Notes: generated by a model not told the origin, from the letters alone. DNA of 64,000 bases from Devriesea agamarum (GCF_900070355.1 NZ_LN849456.1:992001-1056000); one strand, 5' to 3'. Shown: positions 10,083 to 18,992, numbered from the stretch's first letter. A program made the numbers and translations.

Positions 10083-10126
10083 TGAGTGAAGGATTCACCT
10101 TAGCGGTGTGAAATTTCTTAGCAGAT

Positions 10127-10161
10127 GCAGGGCACGTCACCATCTCGGTGACGTGCCCTGC
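10127..10161. terminator. Second, stronger hairpin after msiK-type gene
   Basis: Perfect 14-bp arms (10127-10140 and 10148-10161) enclose a seven-base loop. With the preceding hairpin it forms a double terminator. The rest of the 359-base gap up to 10387 shows no gene; the last 60 bases must hold the promoter of the DUF4032 gene. Confidence 0.75.
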
Positions 10162-10375
10162 GCGCTATTGAGCCGCAGATTTGCGCCCGTTCCCTTCTAG
10201 CGGGCCGCTCGAGGCCCCCCGATCATCCCCGCAAACCCCCTGATCAGACGCCCAGTCGCGCCGAAATGGGAGGCGTAAATCTCCGTCGTCAGCAATCTGG
10301 GAACGATCTGGGTTCTGTGACCATCGCGCGAAAAATCGTGGCGAACCAGATCGCGCATTCACATCGGTGCGATGC

Positions 10376-10381
10376 AAGAAT
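10376..10381 (+). promoter_or_regulatory. Candidate -10, leaderless start of the DUF4032 gene
   Basis: AAGAAT lies exactly six bases before the ATG at 10388, within an A/T-rich run (GAATATATAC). There is no ribosome-binding site. The spacing matches the other leaderless candidates in this window, although the hexamer is weaker. Confidence 0.4.
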
Positions 10382-10387
10382 ATATAC

Positions 10388-11629
10388 ATGTCGGCTCTTG
10401 AGATCACCACGGCCCGCGCTGACCCCGCGCTGCTCGATCTGCCGTGGAACATCCCGCTAGAGGACTGGCCAGAGGACATCCTCGCAGCCCTTCCCCGTGG
10501 CATCTCCCGGCATGTCGTGCGCTTTATTCGGGTGTCGCATCGGGTACTCGCCTTAAAGGAAATAAATCATCGCCTGGCGAAGAACGAATATGATCTGCTA
10601 CGCGTTCTGAACAAGCTGGAAATTCCCAGTGTGGAACCGTTCGGGGTGGTCTCTGGTCGGACCACTCCCACCGGGGAACCCTTAGATGCCGTACTGATTA
10701 CCCGGCATTTGCAATTCTCTCTGCCATTTCGTGCGGTATTTGCCCAAATATCTCGGCCTGACACCGCGCGCCGCCTGATCGACGCACTCGCCGTATTGTT
10801 AGTGCGCCTGCATCTGGAAGGGTTTTTCTGGGGCGACGTCTCCCTATCAAACACGCTGTTCCGGCGGGATGCCGGGGCCTTTGCCGCCTACCTGGTGGAC
10901 GCTGAAACTGGCACCTTCCACGAGAAACTGACTGACGGTCAGCGTGCCTACGATCTCGATATCGCCCGCACAAACATCATCGGCGACATGATGGACCTTC
11001 AGGCCGGTGAACTCGTCGACGAAGAGGTTGACGTGGTCGAGGTGGGAGACATGCTGGTTGAGCGCTACCGGGAACTGTGGGCGGCGCTCACCGAACGTGA
11101 GAGCTTTTCTTCCACGGAACGGTGGCGGGTCTCCGCCCGTATTGAACGTCTAAACGAACTCGGCTTTGATGTGGGCGAGTTGGAAATCACCACCGACCTG
11201 GGCGGAACAACGGTTTCTATCCAGCCGAAAGTTGTTGATGCGGGCCACCATTCGCGTCGGCTCATGCGCTTGACAGGGATTGACGCCCAGGAAAATCAGG
11301 CGCGTCGGCTGCTGAACGACCTTGACCACTACCGCGCAATTACTGATCAGCAGGCCGAGGACGAAGAGTTTGTCGCGCATGAATGGTTGCAGCGCCAATA
11401 TGAGCCCGCCGTCCGGGCAATACCGCGCGATATGCGTGCCAAGTTAGAGGCCCCTGAGTTCTACCATGAGCTGCTTGAACACCGGTGGTATCTCTCGCAG
11501 CGCCGGGGCCATGATGTTCCGATGGCGGAAGCCGTGAAGTCTTATATCGCCGAGGTGCTCATGCACCGGCCTGACGAAAAATCGCTCATTACGTCGGAGA
11601 CTTCAGCCATCCCTATCCTGGGCATTTAG
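10388..11629 (+). CDS. DUF4032 protein with a kinase-like domain
   Basis: This 413-residue protein belongs to the actinobacterial DUF4032 group, whose function is not established. Its N-terminal half carries the residues of a small-molecule/lipopolysaccharide-kinase fold: Lys57 in LALKEIN, Glu67 on the next helix, GDVSLSNTLF (Asp150, Asn155) as the catalytic loop, and LVDAETG (Asp171) as the metal-binding loop. The C-terminal half (about 215-400) is helical, charged and holds the DUF4032 region. I infer an active cytosolic kinase; the substrate is unknown. ATG 10388 was chosen over an in-frame ATG at 10367 because of the -10-like hexamer. It is monocistronic. Confidence 0.85.
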   Translation: MSALEITTARADPALLDLPWNIPLEDWPEDILAALPRGISRHVVRFIRVSHRVLALKEINHRLAKNEYDLLRVLNKLEIPSVEPFGVVSGRTTPTGEPLDAVLITRHLQFSLPFRAVFAQISRPDTARRLIDALAVLLVRLHLEGFFWGDVSLSNTLFRRDAGAFAAYLVDAETGTFHEKLTDGQRAYDLDIARTNIIGDMMDLQAGELVDEEVDVVEVGDMLVERYRELWAALTERESFSSTERWRVSARIERLNELGFDVGELEITTDLGGTTVSIQPKVVDAGHHSRRLMRLTGIDAQENQARRLLNDLDHYRAITDQQAEDEEFVAHEWLQRQYEPAVRAIPRDMRAKLEAPEFYHELLEHRWYLSQRRGHDVPMAEAVKSYIAEVLMHRPDEKSLITSETSAIPILGI

Positions 11630-11711
11630 TCGCAGGAAGGGATGTCACCGCGGATGATGTTCTCGCGGTGGCCTCGACGCACGGATTGACAAGGGCCACT
11701 GCACACATAGT

Positions 11712-11747
11712 CCGGGCGGACACCCATGTGGATGGGTACCCGCCCGG
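11712..11747. terminator. Hairpin between convergent DUF4032 and rlmB genes
   Basis: CCGGGCGG (11712-11719) pairs with CCGCCCGG (11740-11747), and an inner ACCCAT/ATGGGT pair extends the stem. It sits midway between the two convergent gene ends and probably serves both. Confidence 0.65.
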
Positions 11748-11843
11748 AATACTCCATGGACGTGATCAGCTGCGGTTTACTCGTCCGGATTCAGGCCGTC
11801 TCCCCACCACGCCATGAGGCCCCGTCGAGCTGCGCTCCATAGA

Positions 11844-12854
11844 TCAGCCGCGACCCGCCTCAGCGCGCGCGGCGGCAAACTCGTACAACGCAATCCCTGC
11901 CGCCACCGACGCGTTCAGTGATTCGGTCGCCGCTTCAATCGGAATGGAGACAATCTCATCGCAGGTTTCGCGCACCAGACGGGACAGCCCCTTACCTTCT
12001 GATCCGATCACCAGACACACCGGCCCTGTGCTCAGGCTGCAGGAACGTACCGTGTGACTGCTCCCGGCATCCAAACCCACCACAAATACTCCGCGTGATT
12101 TCAGGTCTTGCAGAGCACGCGTCAGATTTACCACCTGGGCAACCGGAATCCGGCCTGCGGCGCCCGCCGCAACCTTCCACACTGCCGCGGTCATGCCGAC
12201 GCTGCGGCGCTCAGGAATCACGACTCCGTGCGCACCGAACGCTCCTGCCGAACGCAACACAGCACCCAGGTTACGAGGATCAGTGATTCCGTCGAGGGCG
12301 ATGAGTAACGGCTCATCAAATTCTTCCTGCGCACGAGTCAACAGATCGTCAGGATGCGCGTAACGGTACGGCGGAATCTTGAGCGCCACACCCTGGTGCA
12401 CCGCTCCGTCCGAAAGCCGGTCCAGATCTGTGCGAGTCCCTTCCATCAGGGGAAGACGACGTTCTGCGGCAAGTCGCATAATCTCGCGCACCCGATCATC
12501 GACGTCAATGCGGTGTGCAAGGTGGAGTGAGACCACCGGAACATCGCCTCGCAGCGCCTCCAGCACCGCATTGCGACCGGCGATCACTTCGGTATCGCTG
12601 CCCGCTCTTCGGCTTCGTCCTGCGCCCGCGGAGGAGCCTCTCACCGACTCGGATGCGCGCTGAGAATCACGTCGGTCTGTGCGCCCAGCACCGGACCCGT
12701 CTGCGTTCCGATAGGCCTTGTGACCGGGGCGATTCTCTGCCTTTGGCGTCGGCCCTTTGCCTTCAAGGCCGCGCCGACGCACTCCCCCTGAGCCCACGCT
12801 GCGCGCTTTTTTAGTGCGACGAACCGCGCCGCGTCGTGAGGAGTTTCCTGCCAT
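11844..12854 (-). CDS. rlmB: 23S rRNA (guanosine-2'-O)-methyltransferase RlmB (SpoU/TrmH family)
   Basis: RlmB methylates the 2'-OH of G2251 in the peptidyl-transferase P loop of 23S rRNA. The protein starts with a basic, low-complexity tail of about 80 residues (common in actinobacterial members). The substrate-binding domain follows (EVIAGRNAVLEALRG onward), then the SPOUT knot domain with DGITDPRNLGAVLRSA (motif 1), LVIGSEGKGLSRLV (motif 2) and IPIEAATESLNASVAAGIALYE (motif 3). ATG 12854 follows AAGGAG at five bases; another ATG directly upstream is too close to that site. The cysS-rlmB order is common in actinobacteria. Confidence 0.92.
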   Translation of the reverse strand: MAGNSSRRGAVRRTKKARSVGSGGVRRRGLEGKGPTPKAENRPGHKAYRNADGSGAGRTDRRDSQRASESVRGSSAGAGRSRRAGSDTEVIAGRNAVLEALRGDVPVVSLHLAHRIDVDDRVREIMRLAAERRLPLMEGTRTDLDRLSDGAVHQGVALKIPPYRYAHPDDLLTRAQEEFDEPLLIALDGITDPRNLGAVLRSAGAFGAHGVVIPERRSVGMTAAVWKVAAGAAGRIPVAQVVNLTRALQDLKSRGVFVVGLDAGSSHTVRSCSLSTGPVCLVIGSEGKGLSRLVRETCDEIVSIPIEAATESLNASVAAGIALYEFAAARAEAGRG

Positions 12855-13059
12855 CATGGCTCCTTGGTTGACGTTCTTCGTGGGCACGCGCCGTACCGCC
12901 GTCTAGCGGGTGTGCTGCATAGCCCTGGATTAAGGGTACTGGGATATCTGGGCCCAGCAGCCGTGATCCCATAGGGGATCTGGCACAGTTCCCACGACAC
13001 AACTGCGCAGTTCGCTAGTTCACATCGGGCTTAGCCGCGCAGGATGAGGACATCCGGAT

Positions 13060-14520
13060 TTAGGACAGGCTCCAGCGTGCACCTTGCGGGCTATCCTCAA
13101 TCTTGATCCCGACGGCGGTGAGTTCATCTCGAATAGCATCCGCGCGAGCCCAGTCTTTCTCCGCACGCGCCTGAGCCCGCTCTGCTAGACGTCCGCGAAC
13201 CAGAGCATCCAAGGCGTCGTGGCTGCTATCGTCGCCGTGGTCGACTGCCCAGGTTGGATCGAGAGGATCGAGCCCGAAAACATCCAACATGGCCCGCAAC
13301 CTGTGCAGTGTTCGGGCAATGTCTTCCGCCGGCGCCGACGTGTCCGCAATCAGCGCGTTGAGCGCACCTAGTTCTCGGTGAATCACCGCGAAAGCACCCG
13401 GGCTGCCTAGATCATCGTCCATAGCGGCGACAAAATCAGCGGGAAGCTCAGTCCCGCAAAGCGCCGAGGTCGGCAGCGGTTGCGTTATATCCCCCGTTGC
13501 GCCGGTCGCGACCCTCTCACCGCTGAGACGCTCGTAACCGCGCTGAACAGCCGCAGAAAAACGCGACCACACCGTCTGCGCCTCGCCAATGGCGTCGGTG
13601 TTGTATTCGACAACAGCCCGGTAATGACCGGTCACAAGGGCGAGTCGAACCACCGGTGCTGGATGGCTGCCCAGCGCATCACCGGCGGTCACAAAGTTAT
13701 CGAGACTCTTACCCATTTTCAGGCCATCCACGGTGAGCACACCGGAATGCATCCATCGCTGTGCGAAGCCATACCCCGCCGCATGGGATTGTGCCTGTTC
13801 GTTTTCATGGTGAGGAAAGCGAAGGTCAAGACCGCCGCCGTGAATATCGAAGGACTCCCCCAGGTACTTCAGCGACATCGCTGAGCATTCCAGGTGCCAT
13901 CCCGGACGCCCCCGTCCGAACGGGGTATCCCAGGACGCGTCCTCTGGCTCATCCACTTTCGCCTGTTTCCACAGTGCGAAGTCCAGGGCGTCCCGCTTGC
14001 CCGCTGCCGATTCTTCGCCGTTGTCCTGCATCGCCTCGACATCCTGCCGGGTGAGCTGACCGTAGGTCGGCAACGACCGCACATCAAAATAGACGCTGCC
14101 CTCACCGTCCGCATAGGCATGCCCCCGGTCAATCAGCCGCTGCATAAACGCGATCATTTCCGGGATATGCCCGGTGGCGCGCGGCTCATAATCGGGACGA
14201 CGGCACCCCAAACGATCTAGCACGTCATAGAACTCCCGTTCATGCCGCAACGACCACGCCCACCAGCGGGCGTCATTTTCAGCGGCCTTGGCGAGGATCT
14301 TGTCATCAATATCCGTGACGTTGCGCACGTAGGTCACGCGGTAGCCGCTGCGTTCGAGCCAGCGCACCAGCACATCGAAGCTGAGCAGTGTCCTCAGGTG
14401 CCCCAGATGCGGGCTTCCCTGGGTGGTCGGACCGCAAACATACACGCTTGCTCGACCCTCGCGTAAGGGCGTGAAGGGGCTGGTCGTGCGCGTGGCAGAG
14501 TCATACAGGTGCAAGGTCAC
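13060..14520 (-). CDS. cysS: Cysteinyl-tRNA synthetase
   Basis: CysS charges tRNA(Cys). The 486-residue class I enzyme has Cys29 of the zinc site in YVCGPTTQG, the HIGH signature as HLGH (38-41), the further zinc ligands in WHLECSAMS and FPHHENEQAQ, and the KMSKS loop as KMGKS near 270. The C-terminal anticodon-binding region ends in RADAIRDELTAVGIKIEDSPQG, typical of the family. The start is a GTG with no ribosome-binding site but a -10-like TAGGCT six bases before it, so the mRNA is probably leaderless. The ispDF genes often found upstream in relatives are absent here. Confidence 0.96.
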   Translation of the reverse strand: MTLHLYDSATRTTSPFTPLREGRASVYVCGPTTQGSPHLGHLRTLLSFDVLVRWLERSGYRVTYVRNVTDIDDKILAKAAENDARWWAWSLRHEREFYDVLDRLGCRRPDYEPRATGHIPEMIAFMQRLIDRGHAYADGEGSVYFDVRSLPTYGQLTRQDVEAMQDNGEESAAGKRDALDFALWKQAKVDEPEDASWDTPFGRGRPGWHLECSAMSLKYLGESFDIHGGGLDLRFPHHENEQAQSHAAGYGFAQRWMHSGVLTVDGLKMGKSLDNFVTAGDALGSHPAPVVRLALVTGHYRAVVEYNTDAIGEAQTVWSRFSAAVQRGYERLSGERVATGATGDITQPLPTSALCGTELPADFVAAMDDDLGSPGAFAVIHRELGALNALIADTSAPAEDIARTLHRLRAMLDVFGLDPLDPTWAVDHGDDSSHDALDALVRGRLAERAQARAEKDWARADAIRDELTAVGIKIEDSPQGARWSLS

Positions 14521-14526
14521 AGGCTA

Positions 14527-14532
14527 AGCCTA
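14527..14532 (-). promoter_or_regulatory. -10 element of cysS (leaderless)
   Basis: On the minus strand TAGGCT ends exactly six bases before the GTG start at 14520. This places the transcription start on the start codon. Confidence 0.5.
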
Positions 14533-14608
14533 ATCGACTCAGCCAGGGTGTTATCGGTGTGCGTCGGACAGCGCAGGATAGGCATCGGCGTATCAACACG
14601 TCGATACC

Positions 14609-15685
14609 TCAGCATGCGATGGCGCCCATCGCCTCATCGATGAGCTGAACCACCGCATGAGGACACTGTTCCGCTGGATAGTGCCCACCCGGCAATACCG
14701 TGGAGAGCTCGAGATAGTGCTCCGCCTCCGCTGCCCACACTTGCTGGTTTGTAGAATCATCATCGCCACCGCGGGGAACAAGCAGCGGGTCCTCCCGACC
14801 ATACCCGCGGATCAGCGGTGGCGCGCCCGCTCGCCCTGCCCACACTGCCAACTCTTCACACACGCTGTTTGCTGTTCGGCTATAAAACGCCATCGGCGAC
14901 GGCCAGGGCACGGAAAACCTCCTGAGCGAAGGCCCAGTCGCACCGTGCAGTGCACGAAAATACCTCCGTGCATACAGCATCGGGGCGCGCCCGCCATGGG
15001 GGCGCTGAAGCGCTGCCATGTACTCAGCATGCGCCGTGTTCCCAGCATCCGTCTTATGCTCAGCATGCGTCTTATGCTCAGCATGCGCCGTCACAGCTTC
15101 ACATGATCCCTCACGATCACCTGCCCAGCCTCGCAGCAACCGCTCCCCCAAGTCTCCATATTCCAGCGCTGCACTGGGCCGACGCCACGGGGCAAGCAGC
15201 AGGTAATCCCAGGTTGCCCGGGGCCGAGCTTGCCCGCGCACACCAGGTCGCGGAGCAGCCAGACAGATCGCGCCACGCAGCGTCGGCACAGCGTGCGCCC
15301 ATGCGGCATGAACCATCAATCCCCCGGCTCCGCTGCCGACATAAAGTGCCCCGTCAACCCCAATGCTCCGAACAATGGCATCGAGTTCAGTAACCAGGGC
15401 AGACCAGTGATAGCCGTTCGGTGGGCGGTCAGATTCCCCGCATCCCTTGAGGTCAACCGCCACTGCATGAACACCCCGATCATGCAGGGCACGCAAAACA
15501 TGCCGCCAGGCATACCAGGTTTGCAGCGCATCGTGCAGCAACAAAACCACCGGTGCACGGTTGCCACAAGGGTCACATGGCCGAGCGACTTCCACTAGGT
15601 GAAAACCCACGCCGTGCGCGCTCACCCACCGGTGACGCCAGGGATACTCTAAGGCAGGGGAATACGCAGCCTGTTCAGATGCCAC
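14609..15685 (-). CDS. Alpha/beta-hydrolase-fold protein lacking the usual nucleophile
   Basis: The N-terminal half resembles epoxide-hydrolase-like alpha/beta hydrolases: VVLLLHDALQTWYAWRHVL, AVDLKGCGESDRPPNGYHW, then the nucleophile elbow. The elbow reads G117-S-G-A-G-G, so the nucleophile position (normally Ser or Asp in GxNxG) is Gly119. An acid (GREDPLLVP) and a histidine (LPGGHYPAEQCP) are still present near the C-terminus. The cap region contains a four-fold six-residue repeat (about 195-220) encoded by the 18-bp tandem array at 15025-15096. I infer that the protein has lost or changed hydrolase activity. The GTG start has no clear ribosome-binding site, so the exact N-terminus is uncertain. 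Confidence 0.8.
   Translation of the reverse strand: MASEQAAYSPALEYPWRHRWVSAHGVGFHLVEVARPCDPCGNRAPVVLLLHDALQTWYAWRHVLRALHDRGVHAVAVDLKGCGESDRPPNGYHWSALVTELDAIVRSIGVDGALYVGSGAGGLMVHAAWAHAVPTLRGAICLAAPRPGVRGQARPRATWDYLLLAPWRRPSAALEYGDLGERLLRGWAGDREGSCEAVTAHAEHKTHAEHKTDAGNTAHAEYMAALQRPHGGRAPMLYARRYFRALHGATGPSLRRFSVPWPSPMAFYSRTANSVCEELAVWAGRAGAPPLIRGYGREDPLLVPRGGDDDSTNQQVWAAEAEHYLELSTVLPGGHYPAEQCPHAVVQLIDEAMGAIAC
15025..15096. repeat. 18-bp tandem repeat, four copies, inside the hydrolase gene
   Basis: Four consecutive 18-base units begin at 15025, 15043, 15061 and 15079, each starting CAGCATSCG. The two middle copies differ by one base. Because 18 is a multiple of three, the array keeps the frame and encodes repeats rich in His, Ala, Glu and Lys. 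Confidence 0.85.
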
Positions 15686-15707
15686 CGTATTCGCACAACC
15701 GACTCAA

Positions 15708-16208
15708 CTATTTCGAGTTCGGAACCTGCTTACCGTAAAGATCCTCAAACACGTCGTCATAGGAGACGGAATTGGAGCTCCCGGTCCCCTTGAGCGCGTT
15801 CACGGCACTCTTGCCAGTGCGAATCGTGGTTTCCGGAGCCCGCACTGCCTTCACCCGGTTTAACCCGATGAGCGCTGCGATCAGCGACAACACAATGAAC
15901 ACACCAGCGATGATGAGGAACGCTGCCCAATGCGGCAACCCGAGTGCTACAAGGCCCCAGGCCGCAGCGAAGAGCAACATCACATAGGCGCTCAGGAGGA
16001 GGAACAAAGCAATCAGGAATCCTACGATTCCAATACCGGCTTTAATCGCCTGTGCTTTGAGTTCCTTCTTCGCAATGGCAATCTCTTGGTGAACAACGCC
16101 GACGAGCTCGTCGCGAATGGATCCAACCAGCTCACCAATGCTGCGCTGGGTTGAGGTCGGAGCCTTATGCCCGGGAGCAGACGTACTCCCCTGCGAAGTA
16201 TCGATCAT
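15708..16208 (-). CDS. Actinobacterial Holin-X (phage holin superfamily III-like) membrane protein
   Basis: The 166-residue protein has a polar N-terminus with an amphipathic helix (SIGELVGSIRDELVGVVHQEI, then KKELKAQAIKAG), two adjacent membrane segments (about 60-80 and 90-113), and a polar tail. This is the layout of the Holin-X family, common in actinobacterial genomes outside prophages; a real holin role is unproven. No lysin or phage gene is nearby. A TAGGCT hexamer lies six bases before the ATG, so the mRNA is probably leaderless; that hexamer abuts the stop codon of the lacI gene upstream. Confidence 0.85.
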   Translation of the reverse strand: MIDTSQGSTSAPGHKAPTSTQRSIGELVGSIRDELVGVVHQEIAIAKKELKAQAIKAGIGIVGFLIALFLLLSAYVMLLFAAAWGLVALGLPHWAAFLIIAGVFIVLSLIAALIGLNRVKAVRAPETTIRTGKSAVNALKGTGSSNSVSYDDVFEDLYGKQVPNSK

Positions 16209-16214
16209 GATGAG

Positions 16215-16220
16215 AGCCTA
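16215..16220 (-). promoter_or_regulatory. -10 element of the Holin-X gene (leaderless)
   Basis: On the minus strand TAGGCT stands six bases before the ATG at 16208, directly after the lacI-family stop codon (16221). Confidence 0.5.
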
Positions 16221-17471
16221 TCAGTCAATGTGAACCCGCTGACGGCGCGGAGCGGCTGGCCGCGGACCTGCCGAGGTTGAACGGCGGATCACCAGTTCCG
16301 GGGCAACCGCGACATCGCGCGGAGGTTCCGCAAATCCTCCGATCCGTTCCACAAGGAACTGCGCTGCTAGCGCACCAAGCCGATCCGAGTTCGGGTCAAT
16401 GCTGGTGATATCCGTTGCTCCTGAGGCGGCCAGCGAGGTGTTGCCGTAGCCAGCTAGCGCCAGTTCACTGGGTACGTCGTATCCAGCATCCCTGGCCGCA
16501 GACAAAACACCCACCGCGGCCGGGTCATTGACGCAGGTGACCGCAGTCGGAACGGATGATCCACGAAGCAGCATGGAGCCTGCGGTCTGGCCCACCTGCT
16601 CGGTGAAGTCCGCGGGTTCGACCCGGGCATGATCGGTCAGTCCGTGCACTTCCATGGCTTTGCGGAATGCTTCAGCCCGTTCCTTAGCCACCTCGGAACC
16701 GACCCCACCCACATGGGCGATATCGCGATGCCCCAGGCTCACCAGGTGGGACACGATCAGGCCCTGGCCGGTTTCATCGTCAATGCGAACCGTGTCATAA
16801 GAACCGGTCCGCTCTTTCGACCCGCCAATGCTCACAATCGGGGTCGAACCAACGCAGTCCAAGATGGTGTCGATATCCGACAGCTCCGAGACCATCACAA
16901 AGCCGTCCACACCCAGTTTGCGGACTGCTTCAATAGCTTCGGTGTCCGCGGCAATGGGAAACTCGGGAAGCCGCCGACGGGTGGGAACCACCACCACCGA
17001 GCGGCCAGTTGCCGACAGTTCAATGCGAATAGCGCGCACCAGATCAGAAATCCAGGTATTGCGCATCGTGTTCACGAGGACGGCCACCACACCGTTGCGG
17101 TCCTCTTCCGCAGATACTTCCTCGAGCGGAAAGTTCAGTCGCTCAGCCTCATCGTGAACGCGACTAACCAGCTTATGGGTGATATCAGATTCCCCGCGCA
17201 GAGCACGCAGAGCCACCGCGGTGGAAATTCCTAAGCTAGCCGCCACGTCCTTCAACGTCGCTCGGCGCTGTCCGCTGGCAGTCTGTTCCGCAATTGTGCG
17301 CGCGACGGTATCGCCTTGTTCAATGATTTGGTTTGTGTGCTGAACAGAAGAGTGCTTCGTCGCGCTCTCGCTCCCCTGATCGGCATGAGCGGCAGCGTCG
17401 CCACTCAGATGCTCACGGCCCGGTTCAACACCCTCGGCGGAGGGATTCGTGTTCTCAGTCATGCGCTCCAT
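16221..17471 (-). CDS. LacI-family transcriptional regulator with long N-terminal extension
   Basis: The DNA-binding helix-turn-helix (ATLKDVAASLGISTAVALRALRGE, about 71-94) is followed by a periplasmic-binding-protein-like effector domain (about 125-395) with VVAVLVNTMRNTWISDLVRAI, VDGFVMVSELSD and ELALAGYGNTSLAASGATDITSI. LacI proteins normally start within a few residues of the HTH; here some 70 polar, Gln/Thr/Ser/Ala-rich residues precede it. AAGGAAC precedes the ATG at 17471, and no start closer to the HTH has a clear ribosome-binding site. The ligand and targets are unknown; no sugar-transport genes adjoin it. Confidence 0.9.
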   Translation of the reverse strand: MERMTENTNPSAEGVEPGREHLSGDAAAHADQGSESATKHSSVQHTNQIIEQGDTVARTIAEQTASGQRRATLKDVAASLGISTAVALRALRGESDITHKLVSRVHDEAERLNFPLEEVSAEEDRNGVVAVLVNTMRNTWISDLVRAIRIELSATGRSVVVVPTRRRLPEFPIAADTEAIEAVRKLGVDGFVMVSELSDIDTILDCVGSTPIVSIGGSKERTGSYDTVRIDDETGQGLIVSHLVSLGHRDIAHVGGVGSEVAKERAEAFRKAMEVHGLTDHARVEPADFTEQVGQTAGSMLLRGSSVPTAVTCVNDPAAVGVLSAARDAGYDVPSELALAGYGNTSLAASGATDITSIDPNSDRLGALAAQFLVERIGGFAEPPRDVAVAPELVIRRSTSAGPRPAAPRRQRVHID

Positions 17472-17564
17472 TGTTCCTTACCCATGCGACGTGCGGGCGC
17501 ACCCCGGGGAAACCCCCACGAAAAGACGGAGGCGGACCACGCGTCGAGACGGCTATGCGACCTC

Positions 17565-17570
17565 TAGGCT
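17565..17570 (+). promoter_or_regulatory. -10 element of the histidine kinase gene (leaderless)
   Basis: TAGGCT ends exactly six bases before the ATG at 17577, and no ribosome-binding site is present. A weak -35-like GTCGAG lies at 17543-17548. Confidence 0.5.
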
Positions 17571-17576
17571 GGTGTC

Positions 17577-18992
17577 ATGTCGCTGCCCAAGGCTCCTCGA
17601 TTTGCGCCGCTTCCAGCCTGCGCAAATGTGGTGGCTTCGGGGCTGCTGTCCCTGGTCCTTCTGTGGTTATCACCCACGCTACTGATCGTCGGAATTAGCA
17701 CCGTTCCAGCCCTGGGATCGGGAATATTCTTGATTCTGCTGTGGGTCCTCATGATGCGGGCAATCATTCCAGCGGAACGAATGCGGGCGGTTGCCGTCCA
17801 CCGTTTAACGCTGCACGTTCCGCCGATGCAGCGATCCACCCTGACCGGGTTGCCTGGACTCGCCCATACCCTCGCACTGGATGTGATGTCGTGGTGGTTT
17901 TGGCGTGGGGTCCTCCACCACCACCTCAAGCTTATTCTCGGAGCCTTAGGTTCGGGCCTCAGCCTTTTTTGCCTGCTCGTGGCGTGGGAATTTGGTGATG
18001 CCGCCTGGCATCAGACGCATGTCAGCATATTTGGATACGGCATGGCCACCACGTCCCTTGCGCTCACCGCTATCGCGGCGATGCTGCTGTCAGTGATCTT
18101 TTTATGTATTGCTGCATTCGGTGATCGACAGCTTGACCGGGCGATGCTCCCCGGCACCGAAGCGGAGTGGTTGCGACACGAGGTTGCTGACCTGACCCGG
18201 CAGCGGCAAGGTGCGGTCGATGCCGCTGAAGAAGAACGTCTGCGCATCGAACGAGACCTTCACGACGGCGTGCAGCCGCGGCTTGTGGCCCTGGCCATGA
18301 CGCTGGGAATGGCCACGGCCAAAATTGACACCGATCCAGCCGCAGCTAAGGCCCTGTTACAGGAGGGGCACCGGGAAGCGAAAGCAACCATCACGGACCT
18401 GCGGGAACTAGTTCGAGGAATACACCCGGCGGTGCTCACCGATCGCGGCCTCGACGCCGCACTGTCGGCGGTTGCGGCCCGCTCTCCCGTGCCGTGTGAG
18501 TTGGTCGTTGATCTTCCCACTCGTGTGGGGCGTGAACAAGAAGCGGTCGCGTATTTCGTGGTGTCTGAAGCGCTGACCAATATTGCTAAGCATTCCTCGG
18601 CCCAGCGAGCGCAGGTCTATGTCCGGTGGCTGCCTGACCCCGGACACAATCACGCGGACAATCAGCGAAACATGTCCGAAGCTAGGCGCAGGGCTGAAAA
18701 CCCACAGGATTGTTTTCCCGGGCCGAGATACGGCACGGTCGAGGTCGTGGTGTGCGATGACGGACAAGGCGGAGCCCAGATGTATCCAGACGGTCCATCG
18801 ACGGGGTTGCGCGGTCTGACCAGCCGAGTCGCCGCAGCTGGCGGAACCTTGCGCATTGATAGTCCTCCGGGTGGCCCCACCCGCCTGATCGCATTTGTGC
18901 CCGCCTCTATTTCTACAAGCCCTCGCGCCGAGTCGGCATCTCCCGCCCACACCGACGACGGCACCCACCACTCCCAGGAGCGTCCCGCATGA
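17577..18992 (+). CDS. Sensor histidine kinase (HisKA_3 type)
   Basis: The 471-residue protein has two pairs of hydrophobic segments in its first 185 residues, then a dimerisation/phosphoacceptor helix with ERDLHDG (His229). The ATPase domain follows, with EALTNIAKHSSAQ (N box), CDDGQGG (G1) and GLRGLTSRVAAAGGTL (G2). This is the NarL-partner kinase class. An extra hydrophilic loop of about 40 residues (PDPGHNHADNQRNMS onward) interrupts the ATPase domain between the N and G1 boxes. The stop overlaps the start of the response regulator by four bases (ATGA), so they form a coupled pair. Confidence 0.92.
   Translation: MSLPKAPRFAPLPACANVVASGLLSLVLLWLSPTLLIVGISTVPALGSGIFLILLWVLMMRAIIPAERMRAVAVHRLTLHVPPMQRSTLTGLPGLAHTLALDVMSWWFWRGVLHHHLKLILGALGSGLSLFCLLVAWEFGDAAWHQTHVSIFGYGMATTSLALTAIAAMLLSVIFLCIAAFGDRQLDRAMLPGTEAEWLRHEVADLTRQRQGAVDAAEEERLRIERDLHDGVQPRLVALAMTLGMATAKIDTDPAAAKALLQEGHREAKATITDLRELVRGIHPAVLTDRGLDAALSAVAARSPVPCELVVDLPTRVGREQEAVAYFVVSEALTNIAKHSSAQRAQVYVRWLPDPGHNHADNQRNMSEARRRAENPQDCFPGPRYGTVEVVVCDDGQGGAQMYPDGPSTGLRGLTSRVAAAGGTLRIDSPPGGPTRLIAFVPASISTSPRAESASPAHTDDGTHHSQERPA

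Noticed and set aside
15708-16208. Prophage remnant suggested by the holin-like protein
   Set aside because: Holin-X proteins are common housekeeping-like genes in actinobacteria, and no other phage gene or attachment repeat is nearby.
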